A DNA stretch of 64,000 bases, taken from NCBI GenBank assembly GCA_964564915.1, contig CAZMCU010000002.1, forward strand, positions 1 to 64,000, written 5' to 3'. The translations under genes and the position numbers were made by a program. Below are positions 9,630 to 17,754 of the stretch, piece by piece. Under the pieces are notes generated by a model that saw nothing but the letters and a program-made list of their open reading frames with translations, did not search any database and was not told the DNA's origin. The first letter of the stretch is position 1, and each line of letters starts with the position of its first letter. The stretch comes from JAFGBM01 sp964564915 (GTDB lineage Bacteria > Actinomycetota > Actinomycetes > Actinomycetales > Demequinaceae).

Positions 9630-9683
9630 GACGCCGTCGCGGCGCCGATGACGCCCCCCATGCTACCCGACGGCGACGGCGTC
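9630..9683. repeat. 11-bp inverted repeat in the metE/osmC divergent promoter region
   Basis: GACGCCGTCGC (9630-9640) and its exact reverse complement (9673-9683) are separated by 32 nt, within the 124-nt region between two divergent genes. It could be an operator or a long-loop hairpin; sequence alone does not decide. Confidence 0.4.
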
Positions 9684-9703
9684 TCCCATGCGAGACTGGA
9701 TTC

Positions 9704-10126
9704 ATGAAGGAGACAAGCCAGCGCTCGGTAACACTGAGTCGGGAGTCCAGGGGTGCCTACGTCGCGACAAACGAGCGCGGCGGAACCCTTCGCTTTGGCC
9801 CGGGCGTCGACGATGGATTCAGTCCTGTTGAGTTGCTCCTGGCCGCCCTCGCCGGATGCTCGGGGATCGACCTCGACTACATGACGACGCGGAGGGCCGA
9901 GCCCCTTCGATTCGATGCGACCTCGGAAGCGACCTACGAGAAGGGGGAAGATGGAAACCTCCTCCACGACTTCGTCATTACCTTCCACCTGGAGTTCCCC
10001 GAAGGTGAGGACGGGGACCGGGCGCGAGCGCGCATCGAACCCGCACTCAAGACCACCCGGGAGAAGACGTGCACGGTCAGCCGCACCCTTGAGGCCGGTG
10101 CACGAGTGGAACTTCGGAACGACTAA
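9704..10126 (+). CDS. OsmC family protein
   Basis: Small cytoplasmic protein of 140 residues from the OsmC/Ohr superfamily, whose members reduce organic hydroperoxides with a pair of cysteines. The family pattern SPVELLLAALAGCSGIDLDY carries the first Cys on the central helix. The second lies in REKTCTVSRTL. GGTLRFGPG near residue 25 is also typical. The general OsmC branch (YhfA-like) fits better than Ohr. ATG 9704 is chosen because upstream sequence in frame is not family-like; no Shine-Dalgarno is present, but GAGACT lies 6 nt before the ATG, compatible with a leaderless transcript. It converges on metF. Confidence 0.85.
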   Translation: MKETSQRSVTLSRESRGAYVATNERGGTLRFGPGVDDGFSPVELLLAALAGCSGIDLDYMTTRRAEPLRFDATSEATYEKGEDGNLLHDFVITFHLEFPEGEDGDRARARIEPALKTTREKTCTVSRTLEAGARVELRND

Positions 10127-10141
10127 GGGCACGTCCCCCGG

Positions 10142-11038
10142 CTACCGCCGCAAATCGAGAGCCGCGGCCAATTCCAGCGGGGCCTGATAGCGGTTGAACG
10201 TGTAAATGTGAACACCGGGGGCTCCGCCGTCAAGTACCGCGCGCGCGAGGCGAGCCGCGCTAGCGACCCCGGCGGCGTGTGCGGCGTCCGCACCGTTCTC
10301 CTCAGCCGAAGTTACCAACTCGAGCAGGGAACCGGGAACGGTCACCCCGGTCAATTCTTGAACCCGCGCGGCCCGCTCCGGATCCACCAGGGGGATAATC
10401 CCCGGAATGATCGGAAGCGAAATTCCCGCGGCTCGCGCGTCCTCCGCGAGAACGAGATACTGCTCAGGCTCATAGAAGATCTGGGTGATCGCGAAGTCTG
10501 CGCCCGCCTCTTCCTTCGCCTGAAGGACCGCAAGTGCTTGCTCTCGCGACTCGGGGACGGCATACGCGGCGGGGAAGGCCGCAACCCCAATGGTGAGCGC
10601 GTCGCGTGAAAGGCCATGCGCCTCGGCGATCTCGCGGATGAAAGCCACCAGTTGAGAAGCGTAGAGAAAGCCGTCCGGGTGGGGCCGCCAATCGGGATCA
10701 CCGGCGGGGGGGTCTCCTCGAATGGCCAGAAAGTCCCGCACACCTTCGGCCAGGAACTCCTCGACGACCTGGGTGACCTCGGCTCGTGAGGCTCCGACGC
10801 AGGTTAAGTGGGCGAGCGGTTGGATCGCGTGGGTCTCCGCCAAGTGCCGAACCACATCCTTGCTGACGGTCCGCGTCGATCCGGATGCCCCGTAGGTGAC
10901 GGAGGCGAAGTCCGGCCGCGTTTCGGCGAGTCGCGCAAGTGTGGCCCAGAGGGCGTCCCGACCCTTCTGCGTCTTGGGGGGGAACACCTCGAAGGACAGC
11001 GTCGGTCGGGGCGCCGCAAGAAGGTCGTGGATGCTCAT
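10142..11038 (-). CDS. metF: methylenetetrahydrofolate reductase
   Basis: FAD enzyme that reduces 5,10-methylene-THF to 5-methyl-THF, supplying MetE encoded nearby. The 298-residue TIM barrel shows the family N-terminus LSFEVFPPKT, the FASVTYGASGS segment, HLTCVGAS, DFLAIRGDPP and the C-terminal GVHIYTFNR. ATG 11038 is preferred; an in-frame TTG at 11050 would add four residues. The gene runs towards the osmC-like gene with a 15-nt gap. Confidence 0.95.
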   Translation of the reverse strand: MSIHDLLAAPRPTLSFEVFPPKTQKGRDALWATLARLAETRPDFASVTYGASGSTRTVSKDVVRHLAETHAIQPLAHLTCVGASRAEVTQVVEEFLAEGVRDFLAIRGDPPAGDPDWRPHPDGFLYASQLVAFIREIAEAHGLSRDALTIGVAAFPAAYAVPESREQALAVLQAKEEAGADFAITQIFYEPEQYLVLAEDARAAGISLPIIPGIIPLVDPERAARVQELTGVTVPGSLLELVTSAEENGADAAHAAGVASAARLARAVLDGGAPGVHIYTFNRYQAPLELAAALDLRR

Positions 11039-11168
11039 CTTGGGAGCCAACGTTATCGGGCCTTGGCCATCCGTCCAACTGGTGTCCCCGTGTTCGTACT
11101 ACCTCCTGGTCCTCCTCCGCCTGAGACCCACCCTCGACAGTCCTCCCCTTTTCGCCGAGACTTGCCGC

Positions 11169-11756
11169 ATGGCTGCTCACCCTTCTCCACCCGCCGAGCG
11201 GTGTTTCGGCACCGGCGATCCTCTCATGGAGCGCTATCACGACCTGGAGTGGGGGGTGCCGATGCACAACGACACCGGCCTCTTCGAACACCTCGCACTC
11301 GAGGGGTTCCAGTCCGGGCTTTCGTGGTCGGTGGTCTTGAGAAAGCGGGAGACGTTTCGCGCCGCATTCGCCCAATGGGACGCTCGACGGATAGCGCGAT
11401 TCGGCGAACGCGACATCGCGAGACTGCTCGCCGATCCGGGAATCGTGCGCAACCGCAGGAAGATCGAAGCGACGATCACGAACGCCAAGGCGCTCGTGGC
11501 GCTATGGAAATCGGGTGGGACCCTCGATGAACTCCTGTGGTCCCACGCCCCCGCGCAAGCGCGCCCCGGCCGCCTTCGCACGTGGGCCGACGTTCCCACC
11601 GAGACTGCGGAATCCCGCGCGCTCGCCCAGGACCTCAAGGCGCGGGGGTTCGTGTTTGTCGGCCCGGTGACGATGTACGCGCTCATGCAGGCGTGCGGTC
11701 TCGTCGATTGCCACTTCGAGAACTGCCCCGTGCGGGCGACGAAGGCCCCCTCCTAG
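11169..11756 (+). CDS. tag: DNA-3-methyladenine glycosylase I
   Basis: Base-excision repair enzyme that removes 3-methyladenine from DNA. The 195-residue protein has the family hallmark YHDLEWGVPMHND near the N-terminus, then FEHLALEGFQSGLSW and the LADPGIVRNRRKIEATI helix. The C-terminal CGLVDCHFENC supplies the His and Cys zinc ligands spaced HxxxC as in E. coli Tag. GAGACT sits 6 nt before the ATG and there is no Shine-Dalgarno, as at the osmC-like gene. Its stop codon overlaps the stop of mutT on the other strand within CTAG. Confidence 0.95.
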   Translation: MAAHPSPPAERCFGTGDPLMERYHDLEWGVPMHNDTGLFEHLALEGFQSGLSWSVVLRKRETFRAAFAQWDARRIARFGERDIARLLADPGIVRNRRKIEATITNAKALVALWKSGGTLDELLWSHAPAQARPGRLRTWADVPTETAESRALAQDLKARGFVFVGPVTMYALMQACGLVDCHFENCPVRATKAPS

Positions 11757-12274
11757 CACCACCCGAGACGATTGCGCTTCACCGCGTCCGCGATCAGCGT
11801 TTCGACGATGGGGCGATCACCGTCCACCCACGGCACGTCGCGCCATTCCCCCGGACCGAGCCACCGCACCCGGTCGTGATCCTCAAGCGGTTTCGGTTCA
11901 CCCGCCGTGATGCGGGCAAACCACAGCCGTAGAACGAAAGCGCGATCGTCGATCGCTGGTGTGAGGGGCCACGCATGGCCGATGACGACACCACCCGCCG
12001 TCATCCCGAAGTCTTCGGGGCCAGGAACCTCGTCGCCGATCTCGATCTCGACGCCAAGTTCCTCGCGTATCTCCCGGCACAGGGCTTCCTGGGGGTCCTC
12101 TCCGGGTTCAACCTTGCCGCCGGGAAACTCCCACAACCCCGCAAGCGCGGGTGGGCTCGACCGACGAGCCGCGAGGAGCGAGCGTGGCGCGTCAAGATCG
12201 TCGACGATCGCCGCACCGACAACCAATCGACGAAGTGCAGACCGACCGTTGACCCCCTCGTCTACCCCTCGCAT
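11753..12274 (-). CDS. mutT: (deoxy)nucleoside triphosphate pyrophosphohydrolase, MutT/NUDIX
   Basis: NUDIX hydrolase of 173 residues, most like the MutT branch that clears 8-oxo-dGTP from the nucleotide pool. The Nudix box GX5EX7REUXEEXGU is complete, beginning GGKVEPGEDPQEAL and continuing CREIREELGVEI. The preceding GLWEFPGG is typical of MutT. It starts 10 nt after the gcvH stop and so may ride on the gcv transcript, although its role is unrelated. Its 3' end overlaps the tag gene by 4 nt tail to tail. Confidence 0.88.
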   Translation of the reverse strand: MRGVDEGVNGRSALRRLVVGAAIVDDLDAPRSLLAARRSSPPALAGLWEFPGGKVEPGEDPQEALCREIREELGVEIEIGDEVPGPEDFGMTAGGVVIGHAWPLTPAIDDRAFVLRLWFARITAGEPKPLEDHDRVRWLGPGEWRDVPWVDGDRPIVETLIADAVKRNRLGWC

Positions 12275-12284
12275 GGGTCGCCGA

Positions 12285-12668
12285 TTAGTCGGCGATAGCC
12301 GCGTATTGTTCGGCGTTCAGGAGCTTCTTGTTCGGAGACGAGACCTTGACCTTGATGATCCAGCCCTCCCCGTACGCGTCCGAATTGAGAAGGTCGGGAG
12401 ACTCCAGGACCGCCTGATTCACCTCGGATACCTCCCCGGTAACGGGCGAATACAGTTCCGAGACGGCCTTGGTCGACTCCAGTTCGCCGCACACTTCCCC
12501 TGCCGTCACCGCCTCTCCCGCGAGAGGAGCTTCGACATACACGATGTCACCGAGCGCGGCAGCCGCATACTCCGTGATGCCAACGGTCACGATCGAGCCG
12601 GCGACGGCCTCGCCCAACACCCACTCGTGCTCCTCGGTGTAGAGGAGGTCGTCGGGAATCCCCGCCAT
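12285..12668 (-). CDS. gcvH: glycine cleavage system H protein
   Basis: Lipoyl carrier that shuttles the aminomethyl group between the P, T and L proteins. The 127-residue length is standard. The lipoyl-attachment motif GELESTKAVSELYSP places the modified lysine at residue 67. YTEEHEW near the N-terminus and the hydrophobic GDIVYVEAP strand are also typical. GGAAGGAG lies upstream of the ATG at good spacing. It is the last gcv gene of the operon gcvP-gcvT-gcvH. The L protein (lipoamide dehydrogenase) is not in this window. Confidence 0.97.
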   Translation of the reverse strand: MAGIPDDLLYTEEHEWVLGEAVAGSIVTVGITEYAAAALGDIVYVEAPLAGEAVTAGEVCGELESTKAVSELYSPVTGEVSEVNQAVLESPDLLNSDAYGEGWIIKVKVSSPNKKLLNAEQYAAIAD

Positions 12669-12704
12669 CCTGAGCTCCTTCCTTACGATGCCTTACCGCG
12701 AAAC

Positions 12705-13859
12705 CTACCGCGACCGTTGGTAGAACGGTAGTGCGCAAACGGTCATGTCTTCTCGCCTTCCGCGAACGTCAACGGGAACGGTGGTACCGATAACGCGGAA
12801 ACGCGGGTGAACGTACGCCATGGCGATCGGATGGCCGAAGGTGGGAGACGGAGCTCCTGAGGTGATCTCCCCCACCACTTCCTCACCATCGAGGACACGA
12901 TGACCGGCTCGAGGAGAGCGACGACCCTCTCCGGACAAGCCGACGAGCAAACGCGCATTCTCCGGTGCCGATGCCGGGTTGGCTTCCCATTCCTGGACGC
13001 GAGACGCGGCGGCGACGAGGGCGGCATCGCCCACGAATTCGCCTCGTGGGTCATCCGGTGTTCCGAAATTCACGACCCTCCCGAGCCCAGCCTCGAACGG
13101 CGTCATCGACTCGGAGAGTTCATGACCGTAGAGGGGCATTCCCGCTTCGAGCCGAAGGGTGTCCCTAGCGGCGAGGCCGCACGGAACGATTCCCGCGTCG
13201 GCACCGCACCCCAGGGCGAGGTCCCACACCGCTTCCGCTATCCCTACGGGACAGAAGAACTCGAAGCCATCCTCCCCCGTGTAGCCGGTGCGGGCGACCA
13301 CGACTGCGGTGTCGCATACCCGCGTCGGAGTGGACGCGTAGTACTTCAGGTGGAGCGCCTTCTCGGCTTCGTCCGATTCGAGCATCACCGACAGTACGTC
13401 CGGGGATCGCGGCCCCTGGACGGCGATGAGTGCCGTGTCGGCCGACTCGTCCCGAACCTCACAATCGAAGGCCGTGCATCGGTCGGTCAATTCGATGACG
13501 ACGCGTGGTGCGTTGCTCGCGTTTGCGACAACGAGGAATCGCTCGGGAGCCTCTCGATACACCACGAGATCGTCGATCACACCACCATCCGCCCGACCGA
13601 TCATGGTGTACTTGGCGCGACCAACCTCGACTCTGCTCATGCGCCCCACGAGGGCGAAGTCCAGCGCGTCCGGTGCACCCGGACCGGTCACGGCGATCTC
13701 TCCCATGTGGGTGAGGTCGAATAGCCCCGCGGTGTTTCGGACGGCTTGGTGTTCCGCGATGTCCGAGGAGTACCGGATCGGCATCAGCCACCCCGCGAAT
13801 TCCGTCATGCTCGCGCCGTGCGCGAGGTGCCACGATTCCAGGGGCGAATGCATCGTCAC
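12705..13859 (-). CDS. gcvT: glycine cleavage system aminomethyltransferase (T protein)
   Basis: Tetrahydrofolate-dependent enzyme that releases ammonia and forms methylene-THF from the H-protein-bound intermediate. Family marks across 384 residues are AGLFDLTHMGEIAVTGPGA, the ALIAVQGP strand, TGYTGEDGFEFF, GLAARDTLRLEAGMPLYGHE and TSGAPSPTFG. GTG 13859 is used; an ATG two codons later is equally possible because AAGGTG occurs twice just upstream. It lies 20 nt after gcvP and 36 nt before gcvH. Confidence 0.96.
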   Translation of the reverse strand: MTMHSPLESWHLAHGASMTEFAGWLMPIRYSSDIAEHQAVRNTAGLFDLTHMGEIAVTGPGAPDALDFALVGRMSRVEVGRAKYTMIGRADGGVIDDLVVYREAPERFLVVANASNAPRVVIELTDRCTAFDCEVRDESADTALIAVQGPRSPDVLSVMLESDEAEKALHLKYYASTPTRVCDTAVVVARTGYTGEDGFEFFCPVGIAEAVWDLALGCGADAGIVPCGLAARDTLRLEAGMPLYGHELSESMTPFEAGLGRVVNFGTPDDPRGEFVGDAALVAAASRVQEWEANPASAPENARLLVGLSGEGRRSPRAGHRVLDGEEVVGEITSGAPSPTFGHPIAMAYVHPRFRVIGTTVPVDVRGRREDMTVCALPFYQRSR

Positions 13860-13879
13860 CTTGTCACCTTGTCGCCTTA

Positions 13880-16810
13880 CTAGTCGCCCAGACGATCGGC
13901 GGAGTGCTGTCCATCGCCCTCGTCGTCTGGGGAGGAGAATTCGCTGTCGAAATCGTCATCGGCGGTGATCTCGAACTCGTCCGTTGGGGGGCACACGAAG
14001 ACGAGGTTGCGGTCACCATAGGCGTTGTCGATGCGTCGTACGGGTGGCCAGTACTTGTCGACTCTAAGGCGGGGAACCGGGAAGGCGGCCTGGTCACGCG
14101 AGTAGGCCTGCGTCCACTCGTCCGTCGCGACCATGGCGGCGGTGTGGGGTGATTGCCGTAGGGGCGAATCCTCGACGGCGATCTCCCCCCGCTCGATAGC
14201 GGCGATCTCTTCGCGAATGGTAATCATCGCCTCGATGAATCGGTCGAGCTCGCCCAGACTCTCGCTCTCGGTCGGCTCCACCATCAGGGTGCCCGATACC
14301 GGGAATGACATCGTCGGCGCATGGAAGCCGAAGTCGATCAAGCGTTTCGCCACGTCCTCGGCTGTGACTCCCGTTGCCTCGGTCACCGGCCTGATGTCAA
14401 GGATGCATTCGTGCGCGACGAGACCGTTAGGCCCTCGGTAGAGAACGGGGAAATGCTCCTCGAGCCGGGAAGCGAGGTAGTTCGCGGCAAGGATGGCCAT
14501 CTCGCTTGCCTGACGCAGTCCGGACGAGCCGAGAAGCGCGATGTACGCCCACGAGATCGGCAGGATTCCCGCTGAACCGAAGGGGGCGGCACTCACGGGT
14601 GCCCCCGCCCGAGCCAACTCATCCGGTCGCTGAATGGTCTGACGGAGTCCCGGGAGGAAGGGAATGAGGTGCTCGGCGACCGCGACGGGCCCGACGCCTG
14701 GACCGCCACCACCGTGGGGAATCGCGAAGGTCTTATGAAGATTGATGTGCGAGACGTCTCCACCAAAGTGCCCCGGCTTGGCTAACCCGATCAGCGCGTT
14801 CAGGTTGGCGCCATCGATATAGACCTGGGCCCCCGCCCGGTGCACGAGGTCGCATACCTCTTCGATTTCCTCCTCGAACACACCATGGGTTGAGGGGTAG
14901 GTCACCATGATCGCGCTAACGCGACCGTCGTTCTTTTTCAACGTCGCACGGAGGTCCTTCAGATCGATCGCGCCGTTCGCCGTTGTCGCCACTTCGACGA
15001 CCCGCATCCCCGCAAGACTCGCCGAAGCGGCATTCGTCCCGTGCGCCGACGACGGCAGAAGACACACGTCACGTTGAACCTCCCCTCGCGACCGGTGATA
15101 TGCCTGAATCGCAAGTAGACCCGCGTACTCCCCTCTCGATCCGGCGTTCGGTTGCACCGACACGGCCGCGTACCCCGTGATCGTCGCCAACCAGTGCTCG
15201 AGCTCACTGATCATTTCGCGATAGCCCGCGGTCTGATCGCTCGGTGCGAAGGGGTGGATCCTCGCAAAACCGGGCCACGTGATCGGTGCCATCTCGACCG
15301 CGGCGTTGAGTTTCATCGTGCACGAGCCGAGGGGAATCATCGTGCGATCGAGCGCGAGATCGCGGTCGGCAAGCCGTCGAAGGTACCGCATGAGTTCGGT
15401 TTCCGAACGATAGCGGTGGAACGTTGGGTGGAAGAGGTACTCGGATTGACGCCGAAGGTGCCGAGGGATGGCGACACCGGGACTGGAGTGAATCGGCTGG
15501 GGTTCGGACGCGGTGACCGCGCCCACCAGTTGGCTGATGATCTCGGGGGTGGTGATCTCGTCGCACGCCATCGCCACCCGATCGTCGCCCATCCGACGAA
15601 CGTTGATGCCCGCAGCGGCAGCCCTCGCGACCACCGACTCCGCTCCACCGGGGACGACCACCACAATCGTGTCGAAGAACGACTCATGCTCGACCGTGGC
15701 CCCCGCCTCCCGCAGAGCGTCGGCCAACGCCATGGCACTGCCGTGAACCCTTGTCGCGATCTCGCGCAGTCCCTCGGGTCCGTGGTGGACGGCGTACATC
15801 GCGGCGAGAACCGCAAGAAGGGCCTGCGAGGTGCAGATGTTGGAGGTCGCCCTCTCCCGGCGAATGTGCTGTTCCCGAGTCTGGAGGGTGAGCCGGAAGG
15901 CACGCTTTCCCGAGACGTCGACCGATACGCCGACCAGCCGACCGGGGAGGCTACGCTCGAGTCCCTCACGCACGGACATGTACGCGGCGTGGGGTCCACC
16001 AAAGAATAGTGGGACACCGAAACGTTGGGTTGAGCCAACGGCAATGTCGGCGCCGACTTCCCCGGGTGGCTTGATCATGCACAACGCCAAGGGATCGGCC
16101 GCGATCGTCACAAGGGCGCCAACCTTGTGGGCAGCCTTGACGAGGCTCTCGACCTCTCTCACGACACCCGAAACGCCGGGCTGCTGGATTACGAGTCCGA
16201 TGAGGTTCTTCGGCGCCTTCCAACCGGTGTCGAGCGCCTCAACCTCCAAGCGAAGACCTAAAACCTGAGCCTGGGCCGACACCACCTCGATCGTCTGGGG
16301 CAGGCACTCAGCGTCGAGAACGACGATTCCGTTGTCAACGTTCTTCGTGACCCGTCGCATCAGAAGCACGGCCTCGGTTACGGCTGTCGCCTCGTCGAGG
16401 AGGGAGGCTCCCGCAACGGGAAGGGCGGTGAGATCGGCAATCATCGTCTGGAACACCAGGAGCGCTTCGAGGCGCCCCTGGGAGATCTCTGGCTGATAGG
16501 GGGTGTACGCCGTGTACCACGCCGGGTTCTCCAGGATGTTGCGGCGGAGGACGTGCGGGGTAATGGTGTCGGAGTACCCCTGTCCGATCATCTGAACCCT
16601 GCCGTTGTTCCTTGCGGCAAACCGACGAAGCCGATCGAGCACCTCGTACTCCGTCATGGGGGCCGGAAGATCGAGGGGAACGTCCTCAAGAATCTTGGCG
16701 GGGACCGCCGCCTCCACGAGCTCCGCGAGAGAGTCCCGGCCAACGGCATCCAACATCCTGTGCACGTCCGACGCCCTTGGCCCGACGTGCCGCTCCGCGA
16801 ATGAGGTCAC
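13880..16810 (-). CDS. gcvP: glycine dehydrogenase (decarboxylating), P protein
   Basis: PLP enzyme that decarboxylates glycine and passes the aminomethyl group to lipoyl-GcvH. About 976 residues make a full-length homodimeric form with both halves fused. The N-terminus TSFAERHVGPRASDVHRML is typical. The PLP lysine is K693 in INLHKTFAIPHGGGGPG. The C-terminus has an unusual acidic tail (ITADDDFDSEFSSPDDEGDG). The GTG at 16810 is chosen over an earlier in-frame start because the extra 19 residues are not family-like and would run into the hairpin upstream. It heads the gcvPTH operon. Confidence 0.95.
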   Translation of the reverse strand: MTSFAERHVGPRASDVHRMLDAVGRDSLAELVEAAVPAKILEDVPLDLPAPMTEYEVLDRLRRFAARNNGRVQMIGQGYSDTITPHVLRRNILENPAWYTAYTPYQPEISQGRLEALLVFQTMIADLTALPVAGASLLDEATAVTEAVLLMRRVTKNVDNGIVVLDAECLPQTIEVVSAQAQVLGLRLEVEALDTGWKAPKNLIGLVIQQPGVSGVVREVESLVKAAHKVGALVTIAADPLALCMIKPPGEVGADIAVGSTQRFGVPLFFGGPHAAYMSVREGLERSLPGRLVGVSVDVSGKRAFRLTLQTREQHIRRERATSNICTSQALLAVLAAMYAVHHGPEGLREIATRVHGSAMALADALREAGATVEHESFFDTIVVVVPGGAESVVARAAAAGINVRRMGDDRVAMACDEITTPEIISQLVGAVTASEPQPIHSSPGVAIPRHLRRQSEYLFHPTFHRYRSETELMRYLRRLADRDLALDRTMIPLGSCTMKLNAAVEMAPITWPGFARIHPFAPSDQTAGYREMISELEHWLATITGYAAVSVQPNAGSRGEYAGLLAIQAYHRSRGEVQRDVCLLPSSAHGTNAASASLAGMRVVEVATTANGAIDLKDLRATLKKNDGRVSAIMVTYPSTHGVFEEEIEEVCDLVHRAGAQVYIDGANLNALIGLAKPGHFGGDVSHINLHKTFAIPHGGGGPGVGPVAVAEHLIPFLPGLRQTIQRPDELARAGAPVSAAPFGSAGILPISWAYIALLGSSGLRQASEMAILAANYLASRLEEHFPVLYRGPNGLVAHECILDIRPVTEATGVTAEDVAKRLIDFGFHAPTMSFPVSGTLMVEPTESESLGELDRFIEAMITIREEIAAIERGEIAVEDSPLRQSPHTAAMVATDEWTQAYSRDQAAFPVPRLRVDKYWPPVRRIDNAYGDRNLVFVCPPTDEFEITADDDFDSEFSSPDDEGDGQHSADRLGD

Positions 16811-16836
16811 CGCACCATTGTGTCGCAAAGATGGCC

Positions 16837-16865
16837 GACGCGGCGCGGGATTCCCGCGCCGCGTC
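16837..16865 (-). terminator. 13-bp perfect hairpin between the DUF1508 gene and gcvP
   Basis: GACGCGGCGCGGG and its exact complement enclose a 3-nt loop. The hairpin starts 15 nt after the DUF1508 stop codon and ends 26 nt before the gcvP GTG. Read on the minus strand it is followed by GGCCATCTTTG, a poor T tract. It may be a terminator for the small gene or an attenuator in front of gcvP. Confidence 0.6.
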
Positions 16866-16879
16866 ACCAGAAACCGAAA

Positions 16880-17059
16880 CTAGGCGGACTCATCCTCAAT
16901 TGGGGCATCAGCTGCGTTCTTCTTGATCGACTCGATCGCACTGATCGCAGAAGCCTTCGCAACGTACTGCTCGCTCGAGGCGAGCACCTGGCCGTTGGAG
17001 GCAACGATGTTGAACCAGAACTGGCCCGACTTCTCGCTCTTCTTGATGACGAACTTCAC
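16880..17059 (-). CDS. DUF1508 (YegP-like) small protein
   Basis: A 59-residue protein beginning MKFVIKKSEKSGQFWF, with NIVASNGQVLASSEQY and a KASAISAIESIKKNA helix. This is one unit of the DUF1508 fold, a small alpha-beta domain often found singly or in tandem in bacteria; its biochemical role is not established. AGAAGGAA precedes the GTG start at proper spacing. It lies upstream of gcvP on the same strand but is separated by a strong hairpin. It diverges from the membrane protein gene at 17154. Confidence 0.85.
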   Translation of the reverse strand: MKFVIKKSEKSGQFWFNIVASNGQVLASSEQYVAKASAISAIESIKKNAADAPIEDESA

Positions 17060-17141
17060 GGCGATTCCTTCTCTCTAGGGGTACTTCGATCGTAACCGTC
17101 GTTCACTCCTACCACCATAACTCTGGTCCTTTTGGGCCCCG

Positions 17142-17147
17142 TACTCT
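17142..17147 (+). promoter_or_regulatory. -10 element before the 17154 gene
   Basis: TACTCT fits TAnnnT and lies 6 nt before the ATG, with no Shine-Dalgarno in between, so a leaderless transcript is likely. Confidence 0.45.
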
Positions 17148-17153
17148 TGTGCC

Positions 17154-17606
17154 ATGAGCGATTACCCCTCCTCGACCACCACACTCCGACCCGTGAGGAC
17201 GGTTCGATTCAGCCTAGGAATGACCATCCTCGGGTCCGCTATCGGGGGGATCCTCGCGGGCTTCTTGCTGGACTTTGCCCTTGTTACCGGTCAGAACTTC
17301 GACGAGCTTACGCCGACGGTCTCGATCATCGAGGGGGCTCTCGTCGTTTGGGGTGCATCGATTCTCGTCTTCCTCATTCTCGGACCGGTGTTGGGATGGG
17401 GACTGGGTTTCGTGTTGAGGGCCACGACCAATCACAACCTTCACATCCTGGCCTTCGCGGCCCTCGGAGTGATGGTCGGCTTTGGCGTCGGTGAGTACCT
17501 TGGCCGTCTCGATGGCGTCTCCGGTCTCGGAACGATCGCCGCACCCGCGGTGGGTATTGGTGCCGCGCTCGGTCGCTGGGCGATCTCGAACCACGCGAAG
17601 ACGTGA
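17154..17606 (+). CDS. small integral membrane protein, unknown function
   Basis: A 150-residue protein with about four hydrophobic helices (around residues 20-43, 58-80, 90-112 and 120-140), many of them Gly and Leu rich, for example GSAIGGILAGFLLDFAL and ILGPVLGWGLGFVLRA. The N-terminus is short and polar. I recognise no family. It stands alone between the DUF1508 gene (divergent) and the glycosyltransferase gene (148 nt downstream, in a gap where I see only the next gene's ribosome site). Confidence 0.75.
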   Translation: MSDYPSSTTTLRPVRTVRFSLGMTILGSAIGGILAGFLLDFALVTGQNFDELTPTVSIIEGALVVWGASILVFLILGPVLGWGLGFVLRATTNHNLHILAFAALGVMVGFGVGEYLGRLDGVSGLGTIAAPAVGIGAALGRWAISNHAKT

Positions 17607-17754
17607 GCACAACGATGGCCTCCCGCACCGGCCCGGCCTCGACACCTGGAGGCTTCGACGCTAGCGTCGGGGATGCGACCCTTCCCACTCAATCGCGTCG
17701 GTTGGGTAGGTTCAGGGTAAGACTCGACCCGCGTTTGACGACGGGAGGTTCCTC

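Noticed and set aside
9580..9703. possible cobalamin or SAM riboswitch before metE
   Set aside because: The 124-nt region lacks a B12 box or SAM-aptamer-like conserved segments; only an inverted repeat is present.
12743..13054. minus-strand frame of 103 codons inside gcvT
   Set aside because: Out-of-frame shadow with no family features, fully inside gcvT.
16811..17153. possible glycine riboswitch before gcvP
   Set aside because: The leader is only 69 nt to the DUF1508 gene and shows just one hairpin; no tandem aptamer core is seen.
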